NCBI GenBank assembly: GCA_026214975.1
Contig: CM047806.1
Coordinates: 2,765,822 to 2,829,821, forward strand
From: Gentiana macrophylla
Taxonomy: Eukaryota > Streptophyta > Magnoliopsida > Gentianales > Gentianaceae
Direction of reading: 5' to 3'
DNA: 64,000 nt
The translations under genes and the position numbers were made by a program. The notes under the pieces are model-generated. The model searched no databases. It saw nothing but the letters and a program-made list of their open reading frames with translations, and was not told the DNA's origin. Of the stretch, positions 10,130 to 21,724 are shown one piece after another (the first letter of the stretch is position 1; each line of letters opens with the position of its first letter).

Positions 10130-11640
10130 GAAAATACTCCAAGGACATATGCCGAGGCTATGTCTAATCCGTAGCACCTTTTTTCGAAAGAGGCAATTAA
10201 TAGTGAGATAGATTCCATTATGCAAAATCACACTTGGGAATTGGTTGATATTCCACCGGGACATAAAGCTCTCGGATGTAAGTGGATTTTCAAGAAGAAG
10301 CTTAAAGTCGATGGATCTATTGATAAGTATAAGGCCAGGTTGGTAGCTAAGGGTTATCGGCAAAAGAGGTCTTGATTTCTTTGATACTTACTCACCAAGA
10401 ACTAGAATCACTTATAAGGGTTCTAATTTCTCTTCTTTGCGAGATATAACTTGGAAATACATCAGATGGATGTTAAAACTGCATTTCTGAATGGTGAATT
10501 AGACGAAGAAATTTATATGGAACAACCCGAGGGGTTTGTGGTTCCAGGTCAGAAAAACAAAGTGTGTCGACTCGTTAAGTCATTGTATGGACTGAAACAA
10601 GCACCCAAGCAATGGCATCAAAAGTTTGATCAAACTATGCTATCCAATGGGTTTAAGATCAACGAGTGCGACAAATGTGTCTACATCAAACATACACCTA
10701 ATTCTTATGTGTTAGTGTGTTTATATGTTGATGATATGTTGATTATGGGGAGTACTCATGATATGATCATGAATACCAAAAAGATGCTGACACGTAACTT
10801 TGATATGAAAGATATGGACTCGGCGGATGTAATTTTGGGGATTAAAATCTCCGAATATCGAGGACTAGTGTTATCACAGCCTCACTACACATTGAGTCCG
10901 TCTGAGGAGATTCAAGTGTTTATAATGAAAGTCCTGTGAAAACACCTATTGACTTGAGTCTTCTCTAGTCAAAAATAAAAGGTGACCCCGTGTCTCAATA
11001 AAATATTCTCGATTATCGGTTGTTTAATGTACATAACGAATTGTACTAGACCGAGATATTGCATGTCTTTGTGAATAAACTAAGCGGTTTTATAAGTAAT
11101 CCTAGTGAGGATCATTGAAAGTTCTTATTAGAGTACTAAAGTACTTGAAATATACAATGAACCTAGGATTATGCTACACAAGATATCCAAAGATATTAGA
11201 AGGATATTGTGATGCAAATTGGATTTACGATACAAAAGAATCAAAATCCACAACCTGATATATTTTCATGATTGATGGTGTCATGGTGTCTTGGAAGTCC
11301 ACTAAGCAGACGTGCATATCTCGCTCCACAATGGAAGCCGAGTTTATTGCATTAGACAAAGTCGGTGAAGAAGTTTGAGTGGCTTCAAATTTCCTAGAGG
11401 ACATTCCATGTTGGACAAAACCGATTGCTCTATTAGCATACACAAAGATAGTCAATCGGCTATACACCGAGCACGAAATAGTATGTATAATGGTAAGTCT
11501 AGACATATACGTCGACGACACAATACCATTAAACAACCGATCTCTAGTGGTGTGATTTCTATCGATTTTGTAAAATCGAAGGAAAATCTTATGGATCCGC
11601 TTACAAAAGGTTTACATAGAGATCAAATGTCGGGCTGACA
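10130..11640 (+). pseudogene. Copia-A reverse transcriptase and RNase H
   Basis: RT words appear in order: HKALGCKWIFKKKLK, then MDVKTAFLNGELDEEIYM, SLYGLKQAPKQWHQKFD and the catalytic YVDDMLIMGS. RNase H follows in broken frames (DSQSAIHRARNSMYNGKSRHI and the terminal ENLMDPLTKGL). At least three frameshifts lie between these parts. The right copy is also broken but at different places, which suggests that some breaks are sequencing or consensus errors. Confidence 0.82.
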
Positions 11641-12225
11641 CTCGGAATGGGATCAAGCCTATTGAAAGATAAGCTTTGTAATGGTAACCCTACCATGTTG
11701 ACTGGAGATCCCAAGATCTTGGTTCAAAGGGACAACTAAGTTATGAAGCTGTTGATGAACACTTACCCATTCTGTGAATAAAAGTGTTGTCTGCCAGAAG
11801 TGAAGGTTAAGTGAAAACTTTTAATGATTCCTATACCTTGATTAAATTCAAGTGGGGTATGGCGTAATACTCTTGATAGGAGGTCACCTATGTAAGTGCG
11901 AAGTGGGGCCGCTTCAAAGAGAGTTCACAGCTAGAATTCTCTAACGCACTTTCAAAACCAGGTGTGATTCAGGGCAAAACGAATCCATCATGAGAGAACC
12001 AAGTACAATGTTAAGGGGAAATATTGTGTGAGTACTATTGTATGGTTTTACACTAAAGGTTGATAGCGATTCAAGACTTAAGTTCACCGATTAACCGAGT
12101 AAATCCGATAGTATTTCACTAAGCGCAGGTTCAAAGCCGTGGCTTACCTCTCCCGATGCAATATTTTTCTGCTGAGAATCTCTTCAGAGTCCAGATCTGC
12201 ATTAATTTCCATTCATGTGGGGGAT

Positions 12226-13586
12226 TGTTGGAGAAAATGTGGAATTGAATTTAAAATGAATTAAAAATGATTTTATAATCATTTTATTCAGTGACTTTGT
12301 AAGCGTATTTCGGATATATTCTTGTATAGAATATATGTAATGTTTTATTAATTCTGAAAACTACGTGAGTCGTAGATGAATTCGGGATTTGGAATCATTC
12401 AATTCGGATAACGAGTGAATGAGAAATTAACGCTTAAAGTTGGTTTGTTGGAAAATTGATGATATGTCATATTGGGCCTATTGGGCTTAAGTGTGTGTTA
12501 TGAAAAGGAAAAATGGGAAGAAACTTTTCTCCCACATTGGTTGGAAGAAGGAAAAAAGAAGCAATATTTATATGATATTGTTTTAGTGTAGTTGGAATAA
12601 GAAACCAACATTATACACCGTTCTCTACGCGGGCGCAGGGGGGTGCAAATCCAATCCGGATTTACCCTTGGGCTTGTGCATGCCCGCGTGTCCTGCGTAC
12701 ACGAATGCAGCTCGATTTGAAGGTTCACAGTTAGAGTTCGGTTTTGCATTGCAACTGTTAATTTACCCTTGGGCTTGTGCATGCCTGCGTACACGAATGC
12801 AGCTCGATTTGAAGGTTCACAGTCAGAGTTTACCCTTGGGCTTGTGCATGCCCACGTGTCCTGCGTACACGAATGCAGCTCGATTTGAAGGTTCACAGTC
12901 AGAGTTCGGTTTTGCATTGCAACCGCAATTTACCCTTGGGCTTGTGCATGCCTCGTACTGCGTACGAATGTGCATTTCGATTTGAAGGTTCACACAATCA
13001 GTTCGGTTTTGCATTGCAACTCATTAATTTATTTTTCATCTGTCACGAGAGTGAGATCGTTCATATTCCTATGCAACTTTAAGTCGTGATTAAAGCCGAG
13101 GCTTTTAGCTTTCAAGTTCCAACATAATGCTGATATTTATGACATTCAATTCGAGCCGAGGTCGTTTCATTTCAATGCTTTTCCATGTCCTCTGCTATAT
13201 AAACGAGCTACATGAATGGGAAGAAAAAACACGATACGTAAATACAACACCGTAATTGCATACATACATACATTCTTACGCATCTTTGTTCTTGCATCAA
13301 GTGAAGAGTTTCAAGCAATCAGAGTTCGTCGTTGTTCGAGTTTGCGATGCATCGCTTATTCGAAAGGTAATCGAGAATTCCTGGGAGACAATTGTCGTAA
13401 ACCGGGTACATACCGGAGCAAATTTGTCTTAAGGAAAGAGTTCGCCTCGGCTCGGATCGTAACATATCCTTTTATCATTGCTATTGTATTTTCTTTCTAT
13501 ATTTTGTTGTATCTGTTTCGTCATCAAAATTAATAAAATTGTTGTTTAATTCGGTTTGATTATTTTAATTATACACGGGTGATAAT
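12226..13586 (+). repeat. Copia-A 3' LTR, about 1.36 kb
   Basis: It starts TGTTGGAGAAAAT right after a GTGGGGGAT polypurine tract. It contains a 100-bp tandem array, a TATA box (CTATATAAACG near 13195) and an AATAAAATTG signal near 13530. No matching 5' LTR exists in either block, so identity between LTRs cannot date the insertion. The right end is set where the flanking direct repeat begins. Confidence 0.75.
12661..13025. repeat. Tandem array inside the copia-A LTR
   Basis: Four units of about 100 bases (one shortened to 67), each with TTTACCCTTGGGCTTGTGC, GAATGCAGCTCGATTTGAAG and a TTTTGCATTGCAA end. The array lies upstream of the LTR TATA box, in the U3 position where enhancer repeats are common. 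The unit make-up differs in the right block (about 38625-38975). Confidence 0.85.
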
Positions 13587-13820
13587 AAAAATATCAGTGA
13601 GGGCACATATATATACAATATTTATTAATTTTCTTCAGTTCAGCAGGGTGCACAAACCCCATTGTGTGTCTACCTTTAAAGAGAAACGGCTTATCTAGCC
13701 GAGGGATAAAACACTAGAGACCCCTAAGCCTTAATGATCGTAACATTTTGGCCCTCAAACTATTTTTTCAACAAACGGGCCATTAAAATCAATATTATAG
13801 TAACAAATTGGTCCTTGGTC
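13587..13820 (+). repeat. Direct repeat flanking copia-A, right
   Basis: Second copy of the repeat at 7449, with about six differences in 234 bases. It continues without a break into the rest of the gene B intron, so this copy is the original site sequence. Confidence 0.88.
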
Positions 13821-14062
13821 AATTTTTTGTTAATATAATGGCCCAAAATATGTTAAATTTTATTATATTGGCCGGCATAGATTATGCAAAAACAATTATT
13901 TTAAACACACCCTTGCATAGCTCTTACTCCTTAGATTTCAACGCCACAAACTATACAAAAACGGACTTTAAAATAATGGATCGGTAAAGTTTATTCAAAT
14001 GTCAGTTTGTTAAGAAAATAAAGTTTAAGGCCAAACCATTACGATCCTAATAATTTAGAACC
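13724..14062. mobile_element. MITE with long inverted arms in gene B intron
   Basis: The left arm (from CCTTAATGATCGTAAC to AACAAAC) is matched in inverse by the right arm (GTTTGTTAAGAAAATAAAG to TAATAATTTAG) over about 50 bases. About 340 bases in total. Family unknown; no clear target duplication. Confidence 0.6.
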
Positions 14063-14154
14063 TCCAGCTTTTTTGACCTATTAAGAAGCCCACATTAATG
14101 ACAAACACAAGTACATTGATCATACGGTATATGGAGCTTAGGTGGTGTGTGTAC

Positions 14155-14478
14155 CTTGTGGTTGTGGGTCTTCCTCATGCTCGGGAACCGGAGGTTGAGG
14201 AAATTTGCACCTTAATTACTTGGTTATAATAAGGAACCCCGCATTCACAGTCGTCAGGACAAATCAGAATCTAACAAGCATGTTCCATCGCCACAAATGT
14301 AGGCAGGAAGTGGCCGGACCTCCCAAAGTTTTTCTTCTTGGTAGTAGCACAGATCAACCACCAAGTATGTGCATGCCATTTTTTAGTTGTACTTTTTCAA
14401 TTTTGCTTACTTCGGGTCGACCACTCGTGGTCATGTCTCTTCTTAGTTGTACTTTTCCAATGCCGCTTACTTCACCAG
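14155..14478 (-). pseudogene. Knottin gene B, exon with first knottin (3' part), cut by copia-B
   Basis: Reading away from the copia-B LTR, the frame gives two imperfect repeats of a V-S-x-I-x-K-V-Q unit, then PLPAYICGDGTC, a frame break, and CPDDCECGVPYYN. The cysteines match gene A knottin 1 except that the last one is Lys and the third follows a one-base shift. The exon ends at ACAAG|GTACAC, a plausible donor. It is a paralogue of gene A exon 1 with the signal-peptide part moved away by the retrotransposon. Also present in the right block. Confidence 0.68.
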
Positions 14479-14671
14479 TGATAAGAGGTATAATACTCAA
14501 AACAGAATTTTGGAGAATTCGATTAATCCCTGTTTTTATTCACCTCCTTACATCACATCATACATGTATATATATATCTCAAGCTCCTTACCCTAATCTC
14601 TTCTGTAAGTACCATACTACCCTTACAAATAAATAAAATAACAGCATAAAATATCGTAAAATATCTCAATA
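14479..14671 (-). repeat. Copia-B 3' LTR (left block), 193 bp
   Basis: Same 193-base sequence as the LTR at 55591-55783. On the minus strand it follows a purine-rich tract (TTGAGGGGG). The target duplication base set ACCAG lies just outside (14474-14478). Ends are TA..CA rather than TG..CA. Confidence 0.88.
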
Positions 14672-16525
14672 CCCCCCTCAAGTTGGAGGGCGGGAAGGAC
14701 GCACACCCAACTTGTCCAACAAAAATTTCAACTGTTGTGCGCCAAGTGCTTTGGTAAGCATATCCGCAAGCTGGTGTCTCGATGGAACATACGACGGAGA
14801 TACAATGCCCGTAGTAATGGCATCACGCACAAAATGACAATCTGCTTCAATATGTTTTGTGCGCTCGTGAAAGACCGGGTTATTAGCAATATGAATTGCC
14901 GCTTGACTGTCACAATGAAGAATACTGCCGAGAGGAAGTTGAACACCTAAGTCACCAAGTAGTTGCCGTAACCATTTTAATTCGCATGTAATGGCTGCCA
15001 TGGATCTATACTCCGCTTCAGCCGAAGACCGAGAGACGGTCACCTGTTTCTTCGTTTTCCAAGATATCGGGGAAGTACCGAGTAGAACTAACCAACCAGT
15101 GAGTGATCGACGCGTCAGAGGGCAGCTCGCCCAATCTGAATCACACCATCCTTCAAGATGTAAAGGACTGTCCGCCTTAAGTAAAATACCTTGTCCCGGG
15201 TTCCACGATAAATACCGAACAACACGAAGAGCTGCGTCCCAATGCGCAACCCGAGGGGCCTGCATAAACTGCGAGAGAACATGTACTGAATATGCCAAAT
15301 ACGGCCTAGTGACACCCAGATAAATTAAGCGACCAACCAACCGCCTATAAACACTTGGATCCTCCAACAAGTCTCCTTGGGCCGTGGCAAGGCTGTGATG
15401 TTGTGCCATCGGAAAATCAACCGGTGGTGAATCTGTCATGCCTGTTTCGGATATAATATCCAATGCATATTTCCGTTGGGATAAAAAAAATACCCTCCGC
15501 ATTCCGAGCTACCTCTAACCCCAGAAAATATTTCAGCTTGCCGAGGTCCTTCATTTTGAAACAGGAGCCAAGATATGCTTTGAAAATGCGCAAGCTATTG
15601 ACATCATTACTCGCAAGAATCATATCATCAACGTATATCAAAACGTTCAGCCATATATTTCCTTGGACCAAAGTAAATAACGAGTAATCTGAATATGATT
15701 AGTGAAAACCATATCTCTTGAGTGCAGCAGCAAGTTTAGCAAACCAGCACCGCGGTGCTTGTCGAAGGCCATAGAGAGACTTTCGCATTCGACACACCAA
15801 GTTTTTATTTTTATTCTCAAAGCCGGGAGGCACGCGCATGTAAATTTCATCTTCCAAATCACCATGAAGGAACGCATTATGCACATCCATCTGGTGCACT
15901 ATCCAACCCTTAACAGCCGCCACAGCCAAAAAAGCACGCACCGTAACCATTTTCGCAACCGGTGCAAATGTTTCAGTATAATCCACCTCTTCGGTTTGGT
16001 GATTACCGAAGGCCACCAAACGAGCTTTCAACCGCTGCAACTCACCATGTTCATTGTACTTCTCCGTATATACCCATTTGCTTCCCAATGCCTTTTTCCC
16101 GGGAGGAAGGGGTTGCAAGGTCCACGTGCCTTGATCCTCCAATGCTTTTATTTCATCAGCCATAGCTTGTCTCCAACCAGGGGATTGCATTGCTTCTTTG
16201 AAGGTACGAGGAGTAGTACCGGTTGCCACATTAGCAACAAACCTGCGATGTGTGTCAGAAAATTTTGAACAATCTACAAAATATGTAAGCGGAGATAAAC
16301 TACCTGAAGAGGGAGATCGTGTGGAGAGACATGCCGGAGGACTTTTCTTAGCTACCTTCATATGAGTGATATAATCGTGATAACGCGGATTAGGCACCCC
16401 GAGCACGTTTACCACGTCCCAAAACAGCCCCATCATCTGTATTAGACCCCTCGGCCCTCTCCTCACTAGTTACAATAATTTCCTCCGCACCATCCATACG
16501 ATCTATAGTAATCGGCTCATCATTT
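14672..16525 (-). pseudogene. Copia-B pol fragment: RT and RNase H, cut by gap
   Basis: On the minus strand the RT reads HGDLEDEIYM, SLYGLRQAPRCWFAKL and YVDDMILASND. RNase H follows with CDSDWASCPLTRRSLTGW, SSAEAEYRSMA and HFVRDAITTG, ending QLADMLTKALG near the LTR. The RT-RNase H segment 15417-15671 is shifted relative to its neighbours. The element is lost at the assembly gap. Compared with the right block this copy is intact across the RT N terminus, where the other is shifted. Confidence 0.87.
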
Positions 16526-16625
16526 NNNNNNNNNNNNNNNNNNNNNNNNNNNNNNNNNNNNNNNNNNNNNNNNNNNNNNNNNNNNNNNNNNNNNNNNNNN
16601 NNNNNNNNNNNNNNNNNNNNNNNNN
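16526..16625. other. Assembly gap (100 N)
   Basis: Exactly 100 N, the usual placeholder for a gap of unknown size. It falls inside copia-B at the end of the left block. Confidence 0.99.
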
Positions 16626-16652
16626 GAATCGATTTTTTTATATATATATATA

Positions 16653-17190
16653 TTTAGTCAATAACCCGTCATAACGCGGGATTATTAAACGTCACTGATA
16701 CAAAATTGATGTCGACATGAAATATAATGAACATGATTCATTAAAACAATGTTAATCAAAAGGGATAGTACTATTATCAATAGTACTCTTATCAGTAAAC
16801 ATGCATTAATGTTTCTAAACGGAACATGATCTATGACAAAATATATGAAGCAAATGTTACAAACGTTAACACAATGAAACGCAGAAACAGGAATATGTGT
16901 AAAAGAAAATGGTTATTGTGTAAAGTTACAACTGTCACCAATGAAAGGTTACTGGATACACTGTAATCATACACAACTAAATAAAAACTTAAAAATCAAA
17001 CACTTCTCTGTATACAATATTTTGTGTGTAATCACATGGGTCGTCCTTTTTGTTAACTACCACTATTTTTAGACCAGAAGGTGATGTTCGCGGGAAATTG
17101 CAGCATAGAGTTGACCATGAGAAAACACTGGGTTTGGTAGGTATACACCTACATTCTTCAGGACTACTGACCTTGACTCTTGTTGATTGT
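16653..17190 (-). mobile_element. Helitron remnant: helicase tail and 3' terminus
   Basis: Near 17090-17190 the minus strand encodes LKNVGVYLPNPVFSHGQLY followed by AISR, the C-terminal signature of Helitron PIF1-type helicases. After a one-base shift it continues GLKIVVVNKKDDPCDYTQN. Downstream there is a short hairpin (CCCGCGTTATGACGGG) and then CTAA before T-rich DNA, which is how a Helitron 3' end looks. The Rep domain and 5' end are not present. Confidence 0.72.
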
Positions 17191-17340
17191 CATAGAAAAC
17201 GCCAACTTCAGGTGAGTTAACGGGTGTGGAAGCCATACTATTGGCGAAAAACCTATGTGATTTGGAAGCAATAAAGTAATATGGATTAAATAAATAATAT
17301 GCAAAATTTGCAACGATAGGCACTCAAAATGTCGAGTGTC

Positions 17341-18984
17341 GTAAATTTGAGGTTATTCTTAGTTAATTATTTATTTTGGTATGTCAGTTATTAATATAAA
17401 CATAACTTTATCTTATAATGTGACATAAACATTTTATTATACTATCTATTATTATTATTTTATTTTTGACATTATTTTTACTATTAAATATTTCATAGAT
17501 GTTTACTTAATATTTTTGGCGTACTCTTTTGACTAACCCTCGGCCCTTTTACCCAAAACACATAAGCCTATTTTCTTTTCTATGAAAACCCTACTCCTAC
17601 ACTATTATACTACTACAAATCACAACCTTTACTTATTAGAAGATTTTTCTCCTACCGCACCCATCTTTATCTTTTCACTTTTCCCCTTACAATTACATTT
17701 TCAACAATGCTCTCAAACGTCTCCTTTCTTCTGCACCCTTTCCATCTCCATGAATCTCTTTCTCTCTTGAAAAAAGCGATCGGTTTCTTTACTCCTCTTT
17801 CACCCGAAATAGCTTCTGATGAAAAGCTCTCTGCATCACCTGGACTTTTGCACAGATCGAAAGATGTGCTCTACAACTCGCCTCTCTCTTCAAGATGCCA
17901 TATCTCTTGACTTGGTCAGTGAAGGTAGAAGTCCTTTTCATCTAACGAATTTTTGCAAGCTGAGGCCTATGATGTCCAAATCAAACTATCAACCCGTTTA
18001 TCTGCTATCTCAGGGAAGTTCTCCTCATCATTTTCAATTTTGCAACCTTTTTCTTCCCCTTTCTGTGATATCTGTGCTCATGCCTATAAATATTATTAAA
18101 GCTAAAATCTTTATTTGCTCGGATAAGCTTAAATCGAGTTTAAATTTGCAAATGAACAAAAAAATCGAATCTTTTCTCTTAATGCATGCTCGAGATCTCA
18201 AATAATCCGTAAAGATATGATGTTAAATGGTAAAGCTGTTTTGATCTGAATATTTATCTGTAATTGCATGCCTAATTGACTTTTACAGTGGATAAAATGC
18301 TTAACATGTTTTTAATCTGTAATTAAATGTTATCTACCTGCTTCAGTCTTTAATGTGGTATTTCTGTCTGTCTTTTCCTGCCTAGCCTCATCAGAATCCG
18401 AAATATATATGCATATATACACTTGGTTATGTTATATAAATTTTAATCTGTAATTTGTGTATATGTATTTGATGTATATGATGTTCAAATGTATAAGACA
18501 ATATGTCTCTTATGCAATCTACGCAATACATATTATTGTGGATAATTTTCTGCTCTATCTGGTTGCAATTGTTTGCTGTATGTATGTAGTAATGCGATAT
18601 ATGTAAAGAACATGATTTGTTTGTATTTCGACAATATCAACAGTATTCGTAAAAAAACATAAAATTAGTAGACCAAGACCATGAAGAAAAGAAATTACAC
18701 GAGAATTATTAAGAACAACTTAGCAACTGGACTATTTACTGCAGAATTGAATGAGGCAGGAATGAATTTGGTGAATCTTCAAAATCTGCAAAAACCCACA
18801 TCATTGAGTTGCATCAAAACACCAAAACTCTTGCACTCAGTAAATAAAGCATGGAAACCTCTTATACACATTAAATAAAGCAATGAAATATGAGTGGCAT
18901 TTATGAATTTTACTTACTGTGATTTAACTTTGGTAGTGGTGTAGGAGGGTATGCGTTGAAGTGGACTATGATGAGGGTTGCTGC
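17341..18984. other. No recognisable gene
   Basis: A pyrimidine-rich stretch near 17580-17800 and a 128-residue plus-strand frame at 17819 resemble no family I know. They could be leader or intron sequence of a plant gene fragment captured by the Helitron. The rest is AT-rich intergenic DNA. Confidence 0.4.
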
Positions 18985-19540
18985 AGGGTGAATGAGTTTT
19001 AAATAAGGAGTGGGAGTGGGATTGGGGTAGTTTTTTGTGGGTTTAGTGGGAGTGGGATTGGGGTAGTTTTTTGTGGGAGTAGTGAGTTTACTAAATGAAA
19101 AGTATTTCTTTTTAAGAACGTGGATTGTAGAATAAATCTCTAGTAGTTATATATCTTTTTAAAAGATGAATAATATATAAATTGTTAGTATTTGTTTAGC
19201 AACGCCAAAAAGGTCTATTTCTTTGGTTGGCGGAACAATTAAATATTTTTAGAACTTAAACAAATATTTATGTGTAGACAAACTGACATATTCTTTCATT
19301 TTTGCTATTTATTTTATAGGTTACCATAACATTTTTGCGTGCATTATTTGAGCTAATTAGTATTCTTATCGTTTTAGCCACTTTCAATATTCATCCTCCA
19401 TTTAACTTAAATTTATCATTGAAAACACAATAAATCCGTTTGTTTAGAAGAAAAAAAAAAATTAACCAACCCATTATTCCTCACTACTCCCATTCTAACT
19501 CCCACACTTTCATTCCATGATCCGCTTTTTTAATAATGTT
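18985..19540 (+). repeat. Dispersed direct repeat, first copy
   Basis: Contains two units of GTGGGAGTGGGATTGGGG followed by TAGTTTTTTGTGGG and, 400 bases on, an AACCAACCCATTATTCC..CATGATCCG block. The same two blocks recur in the same order from about 21725. Confidence 0.65.
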
Positions 19541-21724
19541 TTCTTTTATTTTAATAATGTTTTTCTTTTAATAATGTCTTTTATTTTTCTTTTATTTTTA
19601 TTCATCCTCCAGCTCTCTTTCACAATCTTTAGATCCCCTTTTTGTTTTCCATGCTACTTTTATTTAATTTTCATTTTTTTTTTACATTTCACCAAGCAAC
19701 TGCATTTTATGATATAATTTTTGCAGCGAAAAATATTGGACACATTCACAAACATTCATACAGTTTTGTTCTCCATACTTTATCCAAAAAATTATGTATT
19801 TTGTTGGACTATTATATGTTTTGGCGTATGAATGATTTCTTTCTGAAGAAACTTAATTAGTTGCCACTGTAACTCCTGAAGTGGAGAACAGGAGTAGAAA
19901 TTGTGCCCAATAAAATGTATAAGTTCAAATGGCTTAGGAAGTAGATTCAGAAACTTTTGTGCTATTTCTCGTTACCACACAGTGTGATTGATGATTTTAC
20001 AATCTATCTTTCTATGACCAGGAGGGAGGATAATGTCATTATCAGGGAAGCCCCTAACCCGTGTTCAATACTATATCTTATGTTGAAATGTAATTGTTTT
20101 CTGTTTTTGGGAGGGGGGGGTAAAGTAATTGGAACAACATTTGCTCTGAAGATATTGTTGCACATCCTGAACAGTAGTGTTCGTGAGGTTATAGTGTTGA
20201 TATGAAATGATCAAGAATTAAAATTGCCAGAAACAGCTTTCAAAAATTAACATGTTACAAACTAAAACAGAATAATTATTTTCAAAATAATAAAATAAGT
20301 TTACTTTAAACAAAACAGGTTTATCTCTCACAACAACAACAAAACAAAAAACAAATTATATAGCATTTAATTTCTATAAATTAATATTATGATTTTTTTT
20401 TTGATTTTTTCTTCTGGATTGCCGAGTAATTTAGCATACGGTGTTTCAAAAAAGCCTTTATAATTATTCTCATTTATTTAATAACGAACCATAATAATTT
20501 AGTAAAGTTAATAGTTTAATATTGTATAATTTATGATAGAGATTACGATCTGATACTTTAGATATAGATTATGTAAAACAGGAAAAATAGGAAGAGTCAA
20601 GAGTCAAGTGCTCTAACACTAATAATAAAGATGTAAATAAAAAAATGTAGTAACACAAAACAAAGTAGTAATTATATGCAAAGGTTAAGTAATAAAGGGA
20701 CATAAAATGAAACCAAGAAGTTGAATAGAAAAAAGTACCCAATTATAATTACAAATTCAATTGAGGCACTGAAAACCCTACATTAAAAGTTGAAAGAAAT
20801 GAAATATGGGAAAAAAATAGACGACATAAGAGTAAAAGGCAACATTTATTTATAAATGTGAGGCGTTTTTTCTACTTTTATCTCGCTTTATCTATCTATG
20901 CTTTTGTGTCCAGCAAGTGGCAATGTCCGCTAACACCAATCCACATGTTGCAAAGGAGCGGGCATATCACAAACGAAATAATAACACTGCAATGGCAAGA
21001 CAAATGTTTCAAAGAACATAGGATAACATACTACTACCATACCCTTAAAATAATATAAAAAGAGATAGTAAATTGATAGAAAGAATACCGACACAAAGTA
21101 GTGTTCGTGAGGTGACCAGGTCAAAAAGTTACGTTATACACACGTGTGCAGGTGAGGTAATCTCTACATGCCACCTATAAAAAAACAATATTTGAACAAC
21201 ATTATTTAAAAAATATGTAGTTTGGATACACACATTTAGTCGATGATTGTAATACAAATAGGAAGATACACTTGCCGCCCCGGCGACCACATAAACATCG
21301 AACCATCAGAAATGTCGACAATAGCAATAGAAGAAAACCGAGGGTGAAAATCGATAATGAAACAGTCATCGGTCTCCTGCAGAGGGGACATATGTGTATC
21401 ATTTGGAGACCCCGGTGGATTGGTATGGGCCGAAACCCTTTTTTGTCGAGGTCGGACCATGGTTTATTCAGTTTTCTCAACCTCGGACATCTGTTGAATA
21501 ATTTTCATAAAGTAATTGGAGGTGGACGTGGACATGAAGGATTAAAATCCAGAATGAAACAATCTTCATTCATTTCTAAAACTTTCATGTGGTCGAAATT
21601 TTTGGCACACGATATTGGCGTGTCATCTACGTGAAACGACACAATTTCGGTGAAGTGACCATTTTTGTATTGGGATGAAATTTAGGAATGTGATTGAGGT
21701 TATTGGGATTGAAATTTTGGAATG
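19541..21724. other. AT-rich intergenic DNA, no supported gene
   Basis: No conserved domain in either strand. Around 21200-21640 two overlapping minus-strand frames of 74-92 residues contain WSPGRQVYLP and similar words, and a near-repeat of the segment lies just beside it. I do not recognise them; they may be a decayed exon. Confidence 0.4.

Larger units (their letters stand above)
7682..13586 (+). mobile_element. Copia-A, Ty1/copia element lacking its 5' LTR
   Basis: Order is gag, protease, integrase, RT, RNase H, polypurine tract and one long LTR, so Ty1/copia on the plus strand. The gag ATG lies only 11 bases from the left junction, so the 5' LTR and primer-binding site are missing. The whole insert is bracketed by a 233-base direct repeat instead of 5 bases. 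Every coding part has frameshifts. It sits in the intron of gene B. The right block has the same insertion, so it predates the block split. Pol motifs suggest a Tork-like lineage, which is inference. Confidence 0.85.
1..16525. repeat. Large duplicated block, left copy
   Basis: This whole segment is repeated in the same orientation further right, where base 1 corresponds to 27705. Gene A, gene B pieces, copia-A, copia-C and the 3' part of copia-B recur in the same order. It ends in a 100-N gap inside copia-B and starts at the window edge, so neither true end is visible. It is longer than the right copy mainly because of a 1489-base solo LTR and about 190 bases of MITE sequence in gene A exon 2. 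It may be a real duplication or a second haplotype. Confidence 0.93.

Noticed and set aside
12661..13025. CRISPR-like array
   Set aside because: Units are contiguous full repeats without unique spacers, in a plant LTR.
12498..13082. Repeat-encoded Cys-containing peptides in the copia-A LTR (CTSPRVN, NRAAFVYAG units)
   Set aside because: They arise from reading a DNA tandem repeat in U3 in any frame; no start context or conservation.
17582..18205. Plus-strand frames that might be a secreted or regulatory plant protein
   Set aside because: Pyrimidine-rich low-complexity translation, no domain, no splice or promoter context that I could support.
21202..21634. Overlapping minus-strand frames with a hydrophobic stretch (LLLLLSTFLMV)
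   Set aside because: Two competing frames of similar length, no recognisable family, and adjacent partial self-repeat; listed only as unknown DNA.
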